Notes: generated by a model not told the origin, from the letters alone. Positions 38,456 to 48,450 are shown, counted from the stretch's first letter. The stretch: DNA of 64,000 nucleotides from Rhizomicrobium sp. (GCA_037200045.1 JBBCHM010000001.1:1736001-1800000); one strand, 5' to 3'. Made by a program: numbers and translations.

Positions 38456-39507
38456 GGGCCGCCGCTGGTGTCGATGCGGGTTTCCACCGACATGCCCGGA
38501 CTGAGGCGCTCGAAGCCCGGCTGGTCCGGATCGAGCACGATGCGCACGCCGATGCGCTGCGGCACTTTCACGAAATTGCCCGTCGCATTGTCGGGCTTCA
38601 GCACCGCGAATTCGGAGCCCGTCGCGGGCGACAGCCGGTCGACATGGCCAAAAAAGCGCATGCCGTTCAGCGCGTCGACGCGGAACGTCGCCGGTTCGCC
38701 GGGCGCGATATGCGCGGTCTGGCCTTCCTCGTAATTGGCGATCACCCAGCGGTCGCGCGGCACCAGCGAGAACAATTGCGTGCCGTTGGTGACGTATTGG
38801 CCGAGCCGCACGCCGACCTCGCCGAGCTGGCCGGCTTCCGGGGCGCGGATGACGGTGTGTTCGAGGTCGATCTCGGCGAGCCGCAATTGCGCCCGGGCGG
38901 CCTCGACCTGCGCCTTCAACCCGTCGCGCCCGACATCGACGGTGCGCACGTCCTGCACCGCGATCTGTCCGCCGGCCTGCGCCTGGGCGAGGGCGGCGCG
39001 CGTCTGGTCGCGCTCGCGGATCGAGACCGAGCCGTCGCTGACCAGATCGTTGACCCGCGCCATGTCGGCCTGGGCGCGCTGGAGCTGGGCCTGCGCATTG
39101 GCGAGGGCGGCGAGGCGGGCGGCATGCGCCTGGTCGCTGTTGGCGAGCGCGGCGACGGCGGCGGCGAGCGCCGCCACCGCCTGGGCGACGCGGGCGCGAT
39201 AGATGCTGTCGTCGATCTGGACCAGCACCTGGCCGGGGGCGACATGGTCGTAGTCGTGAACCGGCACGGCGGCGACATAGCCGCTCACCTGCGGCGCGAT
39301 CACGGTGGTGCGGCCGCGCACATAGGCGTTGTCGGTGACCGCGACGCCGGCGCCGAAGGGCCAGAAGCCCCAGGCCCAGAGGATCGCGAGAACCCCGATG
39401 ACGGCCAACACGGCGATCGCCGCCGTCGTGCGCGTATCGCGCAGCGGCGGGCGCCACACCGGCGCCGGCGGCGGCGGAACTGTTTCGGTCTGTCCGGTAG
39501 CGCTCAT
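38452..39507 (-). CDS. HlyD/EmrA-type membrane fusion protein
   Basis: 351 residues. A cytoplasmic N-terminus, one membrane helix (about 30-50), then the biotinyl-lipoyl half VIAPQVSGYVAAVPVHDYDHV, a coiled-coil hairpin rich in Ala and Gln, and the second half with LEHTVIRAPEAGQLGEVGV. This is the periplasmic adaptor of an EmrAB-type pump. ATG 39507 overlaps the MFS gene stop. It is the middle gene of a three-gene operon. Confidence 0.95.
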   Translation of the reverse strand: MSATGQTETVPPPPAPVWRPPLRDTRTTAAIAVLAVIGVLAILWAWGFWPFGAGVAVTDNAYVRGRTTVIAPQVSGYVAAVPVHDYDHVAPGQVLVQIDDSIYRARVAQAVAALAAAVAALANSDQAHAARLAALANAQAQLQRAQADMARVNDLVSDGSVSIRERDQTRAALAQAQAGGQIAVQDVRTVDVGRDGLKAQVEAARAQLRLAEIDLEHTVIRAPEAGQLGEVGVRLGQYVTNGTQLFSLVPRDRWVIANYEEGQTAHIAPGEPATFRVDALNGMRFFGHVDRLSPATGSEFAVLKPDNATGNFVKVPQRIGVRIVLDPDQPGFERLSPGMSVETRIDTSGGP

Positions 39508-41138
39508 GCTTCGACCATTGCCTCGTGTCGTCTTCGCCTTGCACCCGTGGCTATCAGATATCCGAGATAAAGCGCCGTCGCGAGCGAGAGCCACATCACG
39601 AGGCGGAATACGTCGTTGTAGGCCAGCGTGTTCGCCTCGTTCGCCAGCGAGCGGCCGAGAAGGCCGGCGCCCTGCGCGCCGCGCAGCGCCGGATCGGCCA
39701 GCACGCCGGACAGCGCGGCGCCGCCGCCCTGGATGCGCCCCGCCACCAGCGGGTTGGCGGCCATCATGTCGTCGGACAGCGGCGCGGCATGCGACTTGGC
39801 ATAGATGACCTGGGCGGAGCCGAGGAACGCCGAGCCCGCGAGGCCGCCGATATTCTGCGTCATGCTGAACACCACGATCAGGCTGACCAGATGGGTGGGG
39901 CCGCGCCGCAGCATCTGGATGAAGCCATAGGCCAGCGTCGGGCCGATGAACAGCGTGGTGCCGAAGCCGATCAGCGACTGGCTGAGATAGAGCTGCTGCG
40001 GCCGCGTGATGCTGGTGGAATAGCCGTCGAGCCAGGCGCCGAGCGCGATGATCAGCGCCGCGACCAGGACCTGATAGGGCAGCCGCTGCTCCGACAGCGT
40101 CGCGCAGGCGACGGCCGCGCCGAGCACCATGGAGACGAGGACATAGAGGAACAACGTATGAAGCTGGTCGTTGGTCAGCCCGCCCGAAGTGAGGAAGCCG
40201 ACCGAGCCATAGGTCTGTTCGGCCAGCGCGAGACGCACCAGCAGCGCCACCGCGATGAAGCGCAGGATGTCGCGGCTGCCGAGCCAGGTGGTCTGGATGA
40301 GCGGCCGCTCGCGATTGTGCTCGATGGCGACGGCGATGGCGACCAGGGGTATGGCGCAGACCAGCGACCAGCCGAGCCAGGCCCGGTCGGCCCACCACAG
40401 GAGCCGCCCCTCGCCCAAAACGATGCAGATCAGCAGGAACGCCGGCACCATCAGGCCGATGGTGACGAAATCGAGCGGCTCGAACGCCTTGCTGCGCTCG
40501 CTGGGCGGCAGCGGCACGGCCAGGATCGCGGCGGCGATGAGGAGCGGCGCGGCGAGTTCGATCAGCGACAGGCCGTGCCAGTGGTCGGTCGTCAGGACGT
40601 CCAGCGGAACGAGCCGCGCCAGCGGCGTGCCGAGCTGGGTGAGGCTGATGCCGATCACCAAGGCGAGCGGCCGGAGCGGCACCGGCATGATCTGGATCAG
40701 GTAGTAGATCGTCAGCGTGGTGAGACCGGCCGCCATGACGCCGCAGGTCGCGCGCGTCGCGATGGCGGCGGCATAGCTCGGCGCGACGAGCTGGACCAAG
40801 GCGGCCAGGGCATAGATGCCCAGAAGCACCAGCGTGACCTCGGGAATGCCGAATTTGGCGCGGGCGCGCACCAAGGTGAGATTGGCGGTCGCGTTCATCG
40901 CGATATACAGAGCGGGCAATACGCTCACCTGCGCCAGGGTCAGGCCGAGCGAACCGGCCAGATTGCCGGCATTCACGTTCACCAGCGCATTGGTGAAGGT
41001 CGCGGCGCAGCCGATGAGCGCGCCGACGCAGGCATAGGCGACGCGGCGGCCGACCGAAAGGCTCGGCGTGAAGGCCGAGCCGGGAAACATCGGCCGCTCG
41101 GTCGGCTTGAACTGATAGTCCATATCGGCCGCGCTCAC
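39504..41138 (-). CDS. MFS transporter, DHA2/EmrB-like
   Basis: 544 residues with about fourteen predicted helices, the DHA2 (14-helix) pattern that works with an EmrA-like adaptor. GTG 41138 was chosen because GGAGAGG lies just upstream and the family N-terminus follows; ATG 41123 is the main alternative. Several DHA2 motifs are weak, for example the loop after helix 2 reads RARAKFGIPEV, so it is a divergent member. First gene of the operon MFS-HlyD-NodT; the likely function is export of toxic compounds. Confidence 0.9.
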   Translation of the reverse strand: MSAADMDYQFKPTERPMFPGSAFTPSLSVGRRVAYACVGALIGCAATFTNALVNVNAGNLAGSLGLTLAQVSVLPALYIAMNATANLTLVRARAKFGIPEVTLVLLGIYALAALVQLVAPSYAAAIATRATCGVMAAGLTTLTIYYLIQIMPVPLRPLALVIGISLTQLGTPLARLVPLDVLTTDHWHGLSLIELAAPLLIAAAILAVPLPPSERSKAFEPLDFVTIGLMVPAFLLICIVLGEGRLLWWADRAWLGWSLVCAIPLVAIAVAIEHNRERPLIQTTWLGSRDILRFIAVALLVRLALAEQTYGSVGFLTSGGLTNDQLHTLFLYVLVSMVLGAAVACATLSEQRLPYQVLVAALIIALGAWLDGYSTSITRPQQLYLSQSLIGFGTTLFIGPTLAYGFIQMLRRGPTHLVSLIVVFSMTQNIGGLAGSAFLGSAQVIYAKSHAAPLSDDMMAANPLVAGRIQGGGAALSGVLADPALRGAQGAGLLGRSLANEANTLAYNDVFRLVMWLSLATALYLGYLIATGARRRRHEAMVEA

Positions 41139-41430
41139 GCGTCCCTCTCCTGCGGCCCAACCGTCCGAACTTGCCTTGATCCGAAGAGACAGACAAGCGC
41201 GTCCATCCGCCGAAACGGGCACGAATTTGCACAAGCTGGCGGCGATTTGCGCGAAGTGCGGCCGCCCTTACCAAGGCACGACCGGCCGATCCTGCCAAAC
41301 TTCGTTTCGCGAGGGACGAGGAATATCTCTTCCGGGACAATGCGTCCTACTATGCGACAGCTCGGCCTGGCGAAGCAGGCGGGCGCAAAGCACGACGTTA
41401 GTGGCGACTCTGAGGTTCGCACCACTCGGT
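41139..41430. other. Gap without a recognised gene
   Basis: Together with the repeat at 41431-41520 this gap separates the GST gene from the efflux operon. An open frame on the plus strand (41176-41463) runs into the repeat and shows no family features. It presumably contains the promoter of the leftward efflux operon, though no clear hexamers or operator were found. Confidence 0.5.
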
Positions 41431-41520
41431 GTCATCCGCCGCGAATGCGGCGGACCCAGGTGAAATCGGCGCCGCCACAGCAGGTTTCACCTGGGTGGCC
41501 CGCATTCGCGGGCCATGACA
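41431..41520. repeat. Paired palindromic repeat (CCCAGGTGA family), copy 3
   Basis: Arm 1 (41431-41464) is GTCATCCGCCGC-gaat-GCGGCGGACCCAGGTGA; arm 2 (41486-41520) is TTCACCTGGGTGGCCCGC-attc-GCGGGCCATGACA. The outer GTCAT/ATGAC and inner CCCAGGTGA/TCACCTGGG parts pair with each other, so a long hairpin can form. Confidence 0.82.
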
Positions 41521-41538
41521 TCGATGTTGCGATCGCCG

Positions 41539-42294
41539 CTACGCCGTCGCGGCTTTCGGCTGGGGGGCAAGGATTTCGCGCTTCGCCTTGGCGAACATCT
41601 CCTTCGCCGCCGGGCGGTCGTTGATGCGGCGGAGCCAGTCCATGATGCGCGGCGTGTCCTTGTCGTTCACCGTGTCGGAAAAGCCGCGCTCCATGCCGTT
41701 GGCGATGGCGAAGTTGCAGATGTCGGCCAAGGTGTAGTCGGGACCCGCCAGCCAGGGGCTCTCGGCCAGCCGCCCTTCCAGCCGCGCGATCGAGACGCGG
41801 ACCTTGCGCATCTCCTCCTCCAGGATCTCCTTGGGAAAGCCGTTGCGGGCGTTGCGCCATTTGGTGACCTGCTCGGGGATCGGAATGTGCTTCATCTTCT
41901 CCTCGAACTCCTCGTCGGAGATGGCGCGCGCCATCGGGCCGATCGCCCGCTCCCAGCCGATGGTCGAGACGCACCAGCAGAAATATTCGTCGACCCATTT
42001 GGTCCACACCCGCATCTGCGCGATCAGATAGGGATCCTTCGGCCGCAGCGGCTTCACGTCGGGGAAGACGTCTTCGAGGTATTCGCAGATCACCGTCGAT
42101 TCGGTGATGATCTTGCCGTCGTGGTCGAGCGCCGGCACCTGGCCGCGCGGATTGATCTTCTTGAACCAGGCCTCGTGATGCTCGAACACCGCCGGATTGA
42201 GGAAGTGCGGGTTGAAGGGCAGGCCCTTCTCGTAAAGCGCCAGCATGGGCTTCAACGAATTGGCGCCGGGGCCGAAGCTGTAGAGCGTGAGCAT
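41539..42294 (-). CDS. Glutathione S-transferase family protein
   Basis: 251 residues. N-terminal thioredoxin-like domain with LYSFGPGANSLKPMLALYEK and the cis-Pro/substrate segment GQVPALDHDGKIITESTVI, then a helical C-terminal domain with PDYTLADICNFA, the GST N-capping region. It is longer than typical GSTs because of an insert around residues 110-150. It probably conjugates or reduces hydrophobic compounds. Next to two SDR genes on the same strand, 25 bases away. Confidence 0.9.
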   Translation of the reverse strand: MLTLYSFGPGANSLKPMLALYEKGLPFNPHFLNPAVFEHHEAWFKKINPRGQVPALDHDGKIITESTVICEYLEDVFPDVKPLRPKDPYLIAQMRVWTKWVDEYFCWCVSTIGWERAIGPMARAISDEEFEEKMKHIPIPEQVTKWRNARNGFPKEILEEEMRKVRVSIARLEGRLAESPWLAGPDYTLADICNFAIANGMERGFSDTVNDKDTPRIMDWLRRINDRPAAKEMFAKAKREILAPQPKAATA

Positions 42295-42319
42295 GGGTCG
42301 TCTCCTGTGTTTTTTTTGA

Positions 42320-43249
42320 TCAGAAGTCCTCGGCCGGGACCTTGGTCTGGGTGTCGTAGATCGGGTTGTACATCAGCGAGCCGAACTGCTTGACCAGCGC
42401 GGCGCGGGCCACATTGGGCTTCTCGTCGGGGATGGCGCGCAACAGCGCTTCGTTGCGCGCGACGATGCCGCCCTTGAATTCCGGATGGCTCATGATGAAG
42501 AGATCGTTGCGCAATATGCCGCGCAGCACGCGCTTGCCGACTTCCTCCGTCGTCATGAACAGGCTGGTGTCGTAGCCGGGCCCAGGCCGCGCGTCGCGCT
42601 GGCCGGGGATGTTGGTCGCGGCGGTCTGGTTCTGCAGATGCGCCGGCCGCACCTCATGCGTCGTCAGGCCGAGGCTGGTCTGCACCGGACCGGGGAAGAA
42701 CACCGAGGCGCCGATGGCGGTGCCCTTCAGGTCGGTGGCCAGCGATTCCATCATGCCGGCGACGGCGAATTTGGACGTGCAGTAGAGCCCCGCGCCGCCG
42801 ACCGCCGAGAAGCCGCCGGTGGACGATGTGGTGACGACGTGGCCTTCCTCGCCATGTGCCAGCATGCGCGGCAGCAAGGTGACGAGGCCGTTGACCACGC
42901 CGCCGATATTGACCGAGAGGTTGAAGTCCCAGTCCTTATACGTCGCCGCCTGCATCGGGCCGAGCACACCGACGCCGGCGTTGAGCGCCAGCACATGGAC
43001 CTTGCCGAAATGGCGCTCGGCCTCGTCGGCCGCCTCGACCCAGCGGGCGCGGTCGGTGACGTCGAGCAGCACCGGCTGCACCGCGAGATTGGTATTGTCG
43101 AATTTCTTCATCGCCTCGGCGAGGGCGACCTCGCGCACATCGGCGATGATGACTTTCATGCCGGCCTCGGCGAACACCGTCGCCATGCCGAGGCCCATGC
43201 CGCTCGCGCCGCCGGTGATGAAGGCGGTCTTGCCGCTGACGTCTTTCAT
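42320..43249 (-). CDS. SDR family oxidoreductase
   Basis: 309 residues. Classical SDR: cofactor motif TGGASGMGLG (13-22), NAGVG, catalytic Ser in TTSSTGG and YCTSK. Its start overlaps the stop of the next SDR by 4 bases, so both are co-translated. The pair is similar in sequence and layout and probably arose by duplication. Substrate unknown. Confidence 0.92.
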   Translation of the reverse strand: MKDVSGKTAFITGGASGMGLGMATVFAEAGMKVIIADVREVALAEAMKKFDNTNLAVQPVLLDVTDRARWVEAADEAERHFGKVHVLALNAGVGVLGPMQAATYKDWDFNLSVNIGGVVNGLVTLLPRMLAHGEEGHVVTTSSTGGFSAVGGAGLYCTSKFAVAGMMESLATDLKGTAIGASVFFPGPVQTSLGLTTHEVRPAHLQNQTAATNIPGQRDARPGPGYDTSLFMTTEEVGKRVLRGILRNDLFIMSHPEFKGGIVARNEALLRAIPDEKPNVARAALVKQFGSLMYNPIYDTQTKVPAEDF

Positions 43250-44160
43250 GACTTGGCTTGCTCCTTGTTGAACACCCGCGCGCGATCCGCCGCCCAGGCC
43301 TGCAGCGCTTCGGTGCGCTTTTTCGCGCCTTCGGGATCGGCTTCCATCGGCAGCACGGAGTCGACGATGGCGTCGAAATGCTTGCGCAGCCCCTCCTTCG
43401 CCTCGGGATAGGGGATGATGTAGAGCTGGTTGGCCTCGATGCCGCGCTTGACATGGCCGGCGAGCTCGACCGGCTCCATGCCGTGAATGTAGATCGAGTG
43501 CAGCGAGGCGATCGACGCCTCGTCCTCGACATAGCCGGACTTGCCGAATTTGGCCGGGCGGATGCGGACGGCCTCCGCGATGTTCGACTTGATGTTGGCC
43601 GGGCACAGCACCGAGACGCCGATGCCGTATTTCTCCAGCGACATGCGGTAGCCTTCCATCAGATTGATCACCGCCGCCTTGGCCGCCGAATAGGGCGCGG
43701 CCAGCGCGCTGCCCTGCAGGCCGCCGAGAGACGACACGGTCACGATATGCGCGGGCTTGCCACGCCTGATCATGCGCGGCACGAAAGTGACCATGCCGTT
43801 GATCACGCCGCCGAGATTGACGCCGATCAGCCAGTCGAAATCGTCATAGGTCGAGTTCTCCACGGGGCCGAAACTGTTCACCCCGGCGGTGTTGAACAGC
43901 AGCGTCGGCGGGCCGCCGAACACTTTTTCGACTTCGTCGGCGGCGCGGGCATAAGCGGCGCGGTCGGTGATGTCGAGCACGATGCCATGCGCGGCGATGC
44001 CGTCCTTCTTGAGATCGGCCAGCGCCTTCTCCACCGCCGGCGCGCGCACATCGGCGATCACGATCTTCGCGCCGGCGCGGCCGAACACTGTCGCCTGGCC
44101 GAAGCCGGCGCCCGAGGCGCCGCCGGTGATGAAGGCGATCTGATCCTTGAAGTCCTTCAC
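43246..44160 (-). CDS. SDR family oxidoreductase
   Basis: 304 residues from GTG 44160. Cofactor motif TGGASGAGFG, NTAGVNS in place of NNAG, catalytic Ser in VSSLGG and YSAAK. The C-terminal 60 residues with a helix-rich extension resemble those of its downstream neighbour. First gene of the run SDR-SDR-GST, suggesting a shared role in modifying or detoxifying an organic compound, though no substrate can be named. Confidence 0.92.
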   Translation of the reverse strand: MKDFKDQIAFITGGASGAGFGQATVFGRAGAKIVIADVRAPAVEKALADLKKDGIAAHGIVLDITDRAAYARAADEVEKVFGGPPTLLFNTAGVNSFGPVENSTYDDFDWLIGVNLGGVINGMVTFVPRMIRRGKPAHIVTVSSLGGLQGSALAAPYSAAKAAVINLMEGYRMSLEKYGIGVSVLCPANIKSNIAEAVRIRPAKFGKSGYVEDEASIASLHSIYIHGMEPVELAGHVKRGIEANQLYIIPYPEAKEGLRKHFDAIVDSVLPMEADPEGAKKRTEALQAWAADRARVFNKEQAKS

Positions 44161-44260
44161 TTCCGTCTCCCCGAATGTTTTCGGGCGCGATCCTGCAAGA
44201 TCGCTTCGGCTGCCGCCCTCGCCGGGGCGAACTAGCTATGTCCGATAGGCGAACTCGCCG

Positions 44261-45832
44261 TCAGGTGCGCCGCAACAATCCGCGCAGCAGCGCGCCGAGC
44301 GAGGGCGGCCGCTCGGTGGTGAGCACATGCTTGGCGAAGACGCGGCCGGTCCACAGCACCATCAGCACCGTCGTCGCCAGCGCCAGCGCCAACGCGCCCC
44401 AAAGCTGCCAGGCGGGCGGATGCGAGGCGATGCGCAGCATCATGAAGAACGGCGTGTAGAGCGGGATCCAGGTCAGCGCGGTGGCGAAGGTGCCGTTGGG
44501 ATCGTGCATCACGCCGCCGATCATCACATTGGGCAGCATCAGGATCAGCATGGCGGGCCCGAGCAGGGACTGCGCGTCGGCGAGGCTCGCCGCCATCGAG
44601 CCGATGGCGAGGAACAACGAGCCGTAGATCAGAAGCCCGCAGAGGAAGAAGACGAGCAGGAAGGGCAGCGTGTCGATCCCGGCGATCGCCTTCAGCGAGG
44701 CGAAGACCAGCGTCACCGTGTCGTGACTCGCCAGCGCCATCAGCACGAACAGGACCAGCGCCCAGATCACGAGCGTCGTCAGCGCCACGGCGATGACGCC
44801 GATCAGCTTGCCCGAGGTGATCTCGCGCGGCGTGGCGCAGGACAGCAGCACCTCGATCATGCGGGTGGATTTCTCCTCGACCACACCTTGCAGCAAGACC
44901 GAGGAATTCATCACCGAAACGACGAACAGGATGATGGCGAGCGCGATGGGCACGATGGAGGCATAGGGCGAAGCGCGGGCGCCGTCGCGGCTGGGATCGT
45001 GGCTTTGGAGCGTGACATTCGCATCCAGGATCGCGGCATCCGTCAGCTGCGGCGCGTAGACGTGGATGGCTTTCAACTGGAGAGCGCGCGCAAGTGCGGT
45101 CTGGATGAAATCGCGAAACTCGGGATCGGAGCGATCTTCGCTCCAGAAGCCGGCGACATCGATGCCGTCCTTGCCGAAATCTTCCGGGATTACGATTACG
45201 GAATCGAGATGCGGCGTGTCATCGAAACCGGGTGCGGATTGCGTGGCGAAGGCATGGCGGACGGCCGCGGGAAAGGTCGGCCCAAAGGAGCGCCCGAGAT
45301 CGTTCGGGGGATCGATATAGGTGAGGTCATAAGACGGCTCGAAGAATGCCCCGGCACCTGGGTTGGCAGCCTGTCGCAAAGCATCCAGAACCGCGAATTC
45401 GCCGTCGCCGGTACAGGTGCGTGTGTTGGATGCGCCTCCGGCGGTGGCCGCTGGCGCTCCGTTGCTGTTCAGCGCCTGGAAGGCGGCGACGGCGCCCGGC
45501 GCGTCCGGATCGCGCAACAACGCGGCGATGTGCGGCGCGACGCGCGCGAGCTTTGCCATGTCGGCATTGGCGGCGGCGTAGCGCGCCAGCGCCTGAACGT
45601 GCTTCCTTTGGTACCGGCGTTCGGCGGCGCAGAACAACGCGTCGCGATATGCACCGCCACTGCGATCGACGACGGTGAAGACATGCACCTTGGACCCGCT
45701 CCCGCCGGTCCATTGCGGCACGAAGATCACGACCATGATCCACAGCGGGAACATCAGGATCGAGATAAGGAAGCCGCGCCGCGTGACGTATTTGATGAAC
45801 TCCTGCCGCGCGATGAGAAAGACGTGCCTCAT
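44261..45832 (-). CDS. ABC-2 type transporter permease (NatB-like)
   Basis: 523 residues. An N-terminal membrane helix (about 20-40, GFLISILMFPLWIMVVIFVP) is followed by a roughly 250-residue extracytoplasmic region and then six membrane helices, the NatB/YhaP pattern. The region includes EEKSTRMIEVLLSCATPREI, a hallmark of these exporters. It overlaps the ATPase gene by 4 bases. Such systems export sodium or peptides; this substrate is unknown. Transcribed leftward after its ATPase. Confidence 0.92.
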   Translation of the reverse strand: MRHVFLIARQEFIKYVTRRGFLISILMFPLWIMVVIFVPQWTGGSGSKVHVFTVVDRSGGAYRDALFCAAERRYQRKHVQALARYAAANADMAKLARVAPHIAALLRDPDAPGAVAAFQALNSNGAPAATAGGASNTRTCTGDGEFAVLDALRQAANPGAGAFFEPSYDLTYIDPPNDLGRSFGPTFPAAVRHAFATQSAPGFDDTPHLDSVIVIPEDFGKDGIDVAGFWSEDRSDPEFRDFIQTALARALQLKAIHVYAPQLTDAAILDANVTLQSHDPSRDGARASPYASIVPIALAIILFVVSVMNSSVLLQGVVEEKSTRMIEVLLSCATPREITSGKLIGVIAVALTTLVIWALVLFVLMALASHDTVTLVFASLKAIAGIDTLPFLLVFFLCGLLIYGSLFLAIGSMAASLADAQSLLGPAMLILMLPNVMIGGVMHDPNGTFATALTWIPLYTPFFMMLRIASHPPAWQLWGALALALATTVLMVLWTGRVFAKHVLTTERPPSLGALLRGLLRRT

Positions 45833-46755
45833 GCCGCCTCGCTTTGCGGATGCGGACCGACCAGGCTGACGAAGACCTCGTGCAGGCCGGGCGGCGCGAC
45901 GTCGAAATGGGTGAGCGGCACGGAGCGCGCGAAACAGGCGGCGAGCAAGGCGCGGCCGTCATCGCCCTCCGTCAGGTCGAGCGTCCACCAGGGCTGGCCC
46001 GGCGAAGGCGGCGTGGCGCGTTCGACGCCGGGCACGCTCGCCAGAAAGCTCAGATCGGCGTCGGCGCCGATGCGGGCGCGGCGCGGCAAGAGCCCGCGCG
46101 CTTCGTCCAGCGTGCCTTCGAACACCTTTTTGCCCTTGGCGAGCACCAGCAGCCGGTCGCAGAGCCGCTCGGCATGCTGCATCGTATGGGTGGAGAACAG
46201 GATCGTCTTGCCCTCGCCCGCGAGGCGGCGGATGAAGGCTTCGAGTTCGCTCTGGTTGACGGGGTCGAGGCCACTGAACGGCTCGTCGAGGATGACGAAT
46301 TCGGGATCGTGCGCGATGGCGGCCAGCACCTGGACCTTCTGCGCCATGCCCTTGGACAATCCTTCGATGCGGACGCGGGCGAAATCGCCGAGGCCGAAAT
46401 CGGCCAGCAGCACGCGGGCGCGGGCCAGCGCCGCCGCGCCGTTCATGCCCTTCAGCGTCGCGATGTAGGCGATGGCGGCGTCGGCGCGCATGCGCTTGTA
46501 GAGGCCGCGCTCCTCAGGGAGATAGCCGATGCGCTCGCGCACCTGCGCGATATCGCGGCCGAGCACGCGGATCGTGCCCTCGTCCGGCGGGAAGATGCCC
46601 AGCATCATGCGCAGCGTCGTGGTCTTGCCCGCGCCATTGGGGCCGAGGAAGCCGAGGATCGAGCCCCTGGCGAGGCTGAAGGACAGATCGCTCACGGCGG
46701 TGAAATCGCCGAAACGCTTGGTGACGTGGGAGAGCTCGACGATGGGCGTGGTCAC
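45829..46755 (-). CDS. ABC transporter ATP-binding protein (NatA-like)
   Basis: 308 residues from GTG 46755, preceded by AAGGGA at a good distance. Walker A GPNGAGKTT, Q-loop region, Walker B FVILDEPFSGLD and the H-loop FSTHTM are present; the signature is LSKGMAQKV rather than LSGGQ, which is common in the NatA/ABC-2 group. It works with the permease encoded just downstream. Confidence 0.94.
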   Translation of the reverse strand: MTTPIVELSHVTKRFGDFTAVSDLSFSLARGSILGFLGPNGAGKTTTLRMMLGIFPPDEGTIRVLGRDIAQVRERIGYLPEERGLYKRMRADAAIAYIATLKGMNGAAALARARVLLADFGLGDFARVRIEGLSKGMAQKVQVLAAIAHDPEFVILDEPFSGLDPVNQSELEAFIRRLAGEGKTILFSTHTMQHAERLCDRLLVLAKGKKVFEGTLDEARGLLPRRARIGADADLSFLASVPGVERATPPSPGQPWWTLDLTEGDDGRALLAACFARSVPLTHFDVAPPGLHEVFVSLVGPHPQSEAA

Positions 46756-46986
46756 GGCGACGTCCCTTGGATCGCGCAGACTAGCCGAGCGCGGCGGCCG
46801 AGGAAAACCGGCGGCCCCGACGCGGCGACGACGCGATCGCGCGACCCCATACCGGAAACCGCGCGCAAGTTGCAGGACGGCGAAGGGAGTTTTCATCGCG
46901 TCATTTTCCTGCCAAGCTGGTGGGGTAGTTTCATGCGACCGGCGTGCTCTCGGTAATTTGCGAACGACTTCGCGCGAGGGGGGCGC

Positions 46987-48450
46987 ATGTCGGAACCGTC
47001 CAAGAAGCCTGGCGCTGGCCTTTCCGCTTTCTTCGGCGGCTATATCGGTTTCGTGGTGCTGGGTTCGGCGCTTCAGGCGCTGTTCTGGATGGCCCTCATC
47101 CTGATCAATCCGTTCGGTATCTCGTCGGCCGCGGACCGGGTCTCCGAATCGATCTTCCTCAAATTCTACGCCTTCGCCTATCCGAGCTTCACGCATGCCT
47201 CGGCCCGGGACCAGATCCTGGTCGTGCTGTACGACGAAAAAACCGGGCTGCCGAAAGAGGGCGAGTGGCCGCTGCCGCGAAGCACCCATGCCGAGCTCAT
47301 CCGGCGCATCCTGGACATGCAGCCGCGGGCGGTGTTCCTCGACATCCTGTTCGACACGCAAAAGGGCGGCGACAGGTCCCAGACATCGGCGATGCTGGAC
47401 GCCGCGCGCGGCGCGCGGGCGCGCACGAAGCCGACCGCGCCGGTCTTCTTCGCGTCTTATGCGGAAGACGACACGCACAAGCTGGTCGACCTGATCGCGG
47501 CGCTGCCCGTCACGCGTACGGGCACGAAGGTGCTGCCCGGCCAGGCCTATCGCGCGCCGGTCGAGTATACCGCGCTCACCAATCACTATCCGTTGACCGA
47601 TACGCACAAGGAGAACGGCGCGCTGACCGCGGCGGCGGCGCTGTACAACGCGTACAAGCCCGGTCCGTTCGACAAGAAGCTGGCGCCGCTCCATCCCGGC
47701 GAGGACGACATGCTCGTCGCCTGGGGCGCGGCGCTGCCGTCCAAGCACGGCCGCGACGCAAAGGCCTTTCCCGGCTGCCTGCACTATTTCGAAGACAGCA
47801 GCGACCGGTGGCACGGCATCGGCTATGCGCTGGGGACCGCGATATTCGGCCGGTTTCCCGACCAGGATTTCGGCTGGGACAAGCTGCAGCCCTGCGCCTA
47901 TCACCAGATGGTGTCCGCCGCCGATTTCTTCGACACGAAGCCGGCGCGGGAGGCCGAACTCGAACGGCTGGTCGAGGGTTCCTATGTCCTGATCGGCGCG
48001 CGCGTGGCCGGCATCGGCGACGAGATCGTGTCGCCCGTCAACGGCAAGCTGCCCGGCGTCTATCTGCACGCCATGGCGCTCGACAATCTGCTGAGCTTCA
48101 ATGCCAAGCCCATCGTCTTCTCGTCGGCCTATATGCCGATCCAGACGGTGCTGATCTTCCTCGCCTTGGTTTGCGGCCGGCTGCTTTACGAGCGCCGCAT
48201 CCTGCCCAAGACGCGGCCGGGCGCGGCGCTGGCGCTTGCCGAGCGGCTTGGCGTGATCGCGCTGTTCGCCATCTTGTCGGCGCTGTTCCTGTTCGTGATG
48301 CTGATCGAATGGCACTGGCCGCCCTACAATTGGGGCGCGGTGTTCGCCGTGTCGACGACGGAAGTCCTCGCCGGGACCGGCCGGCTGTTCCTGATCCTGG
48401 TGGCCGGCGCGGCCGGCGCGCGATGGGGCGAACATGCGCCCGCGAACTGA
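46987..48450 (+). CDS. CHASE2-domain membrane protein lacking a known output domain
   Basis: 487 residues. A membrane helix near 21-42 leads to a large extracytoplasmic CHASE2 domain (about 75-370; ILVVLYDEKTG, RAVFLDILFD, VLIGARVAGIGDEIVSPVNG and PGVYLHAMALDNLL are typical), followed by three C-terminal helices (about 385-475). In most CHASE2 sensors a kinase or cyclase follows these helices; here the protein stops. It overlaps the next gene by 17 bases. A signalling role is inferred from the domain only. Confidence 0.85.
   Translation: MSEPSKKPGAGLSAFFGGYIGFVVLGSALQALFWMALILINPFGISSAADRVSESIFLKFYAFAYPSFTHASARDQILVVLYDEKTGLPKEGEWPLPRSTHAELIRRILDMQPRAVFLDILFDTQKGGDRSQTSAMLDAARGARARTKPTAPVFFASYAEDDTHKLVDLIAALPVTRTGTKVLPGQAYRAPVEYTALTNHYPLTDTHKENGALTAAAALYNAYKPGPFDKKLAPLHPGEDDMLVAWGAALPSKHGRDAKAFPGCLHYFEDSSDRWHGIGYALGTAIFGRFPDQDFGWDKLQPCAYHQMVSAADFFDTKPAREAELERLVEGSYVLIGARVAGIGDEIVSPVNGKLPGVYLHAMALDNLLSFNAKPIVFSSAYMPIQTVLIFLALVCGRLLYERRILPKTRPGAALALAERLGVIALFAILSALFLFVMLIEWHWPPYNWGAVFAVSTTEVLAGTGRLFLILVAGAAGARWGEHAPAN

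Noticed and set aside
37073..41340. Very long minus-strand frames covering several genes (to 39544 and 41340)
   Set aside because: Only the parts after the real starts (38455, 39507) show family features; the upstream parts are out-of-frame readings of the next gene.
41176..41463. Plus-strand frame with a CAKCGRPY segment
   Set aside because: It ends inside a palindromic repeat, has no ribosome-binding site and matches no family; perhaps a decayed remnant.
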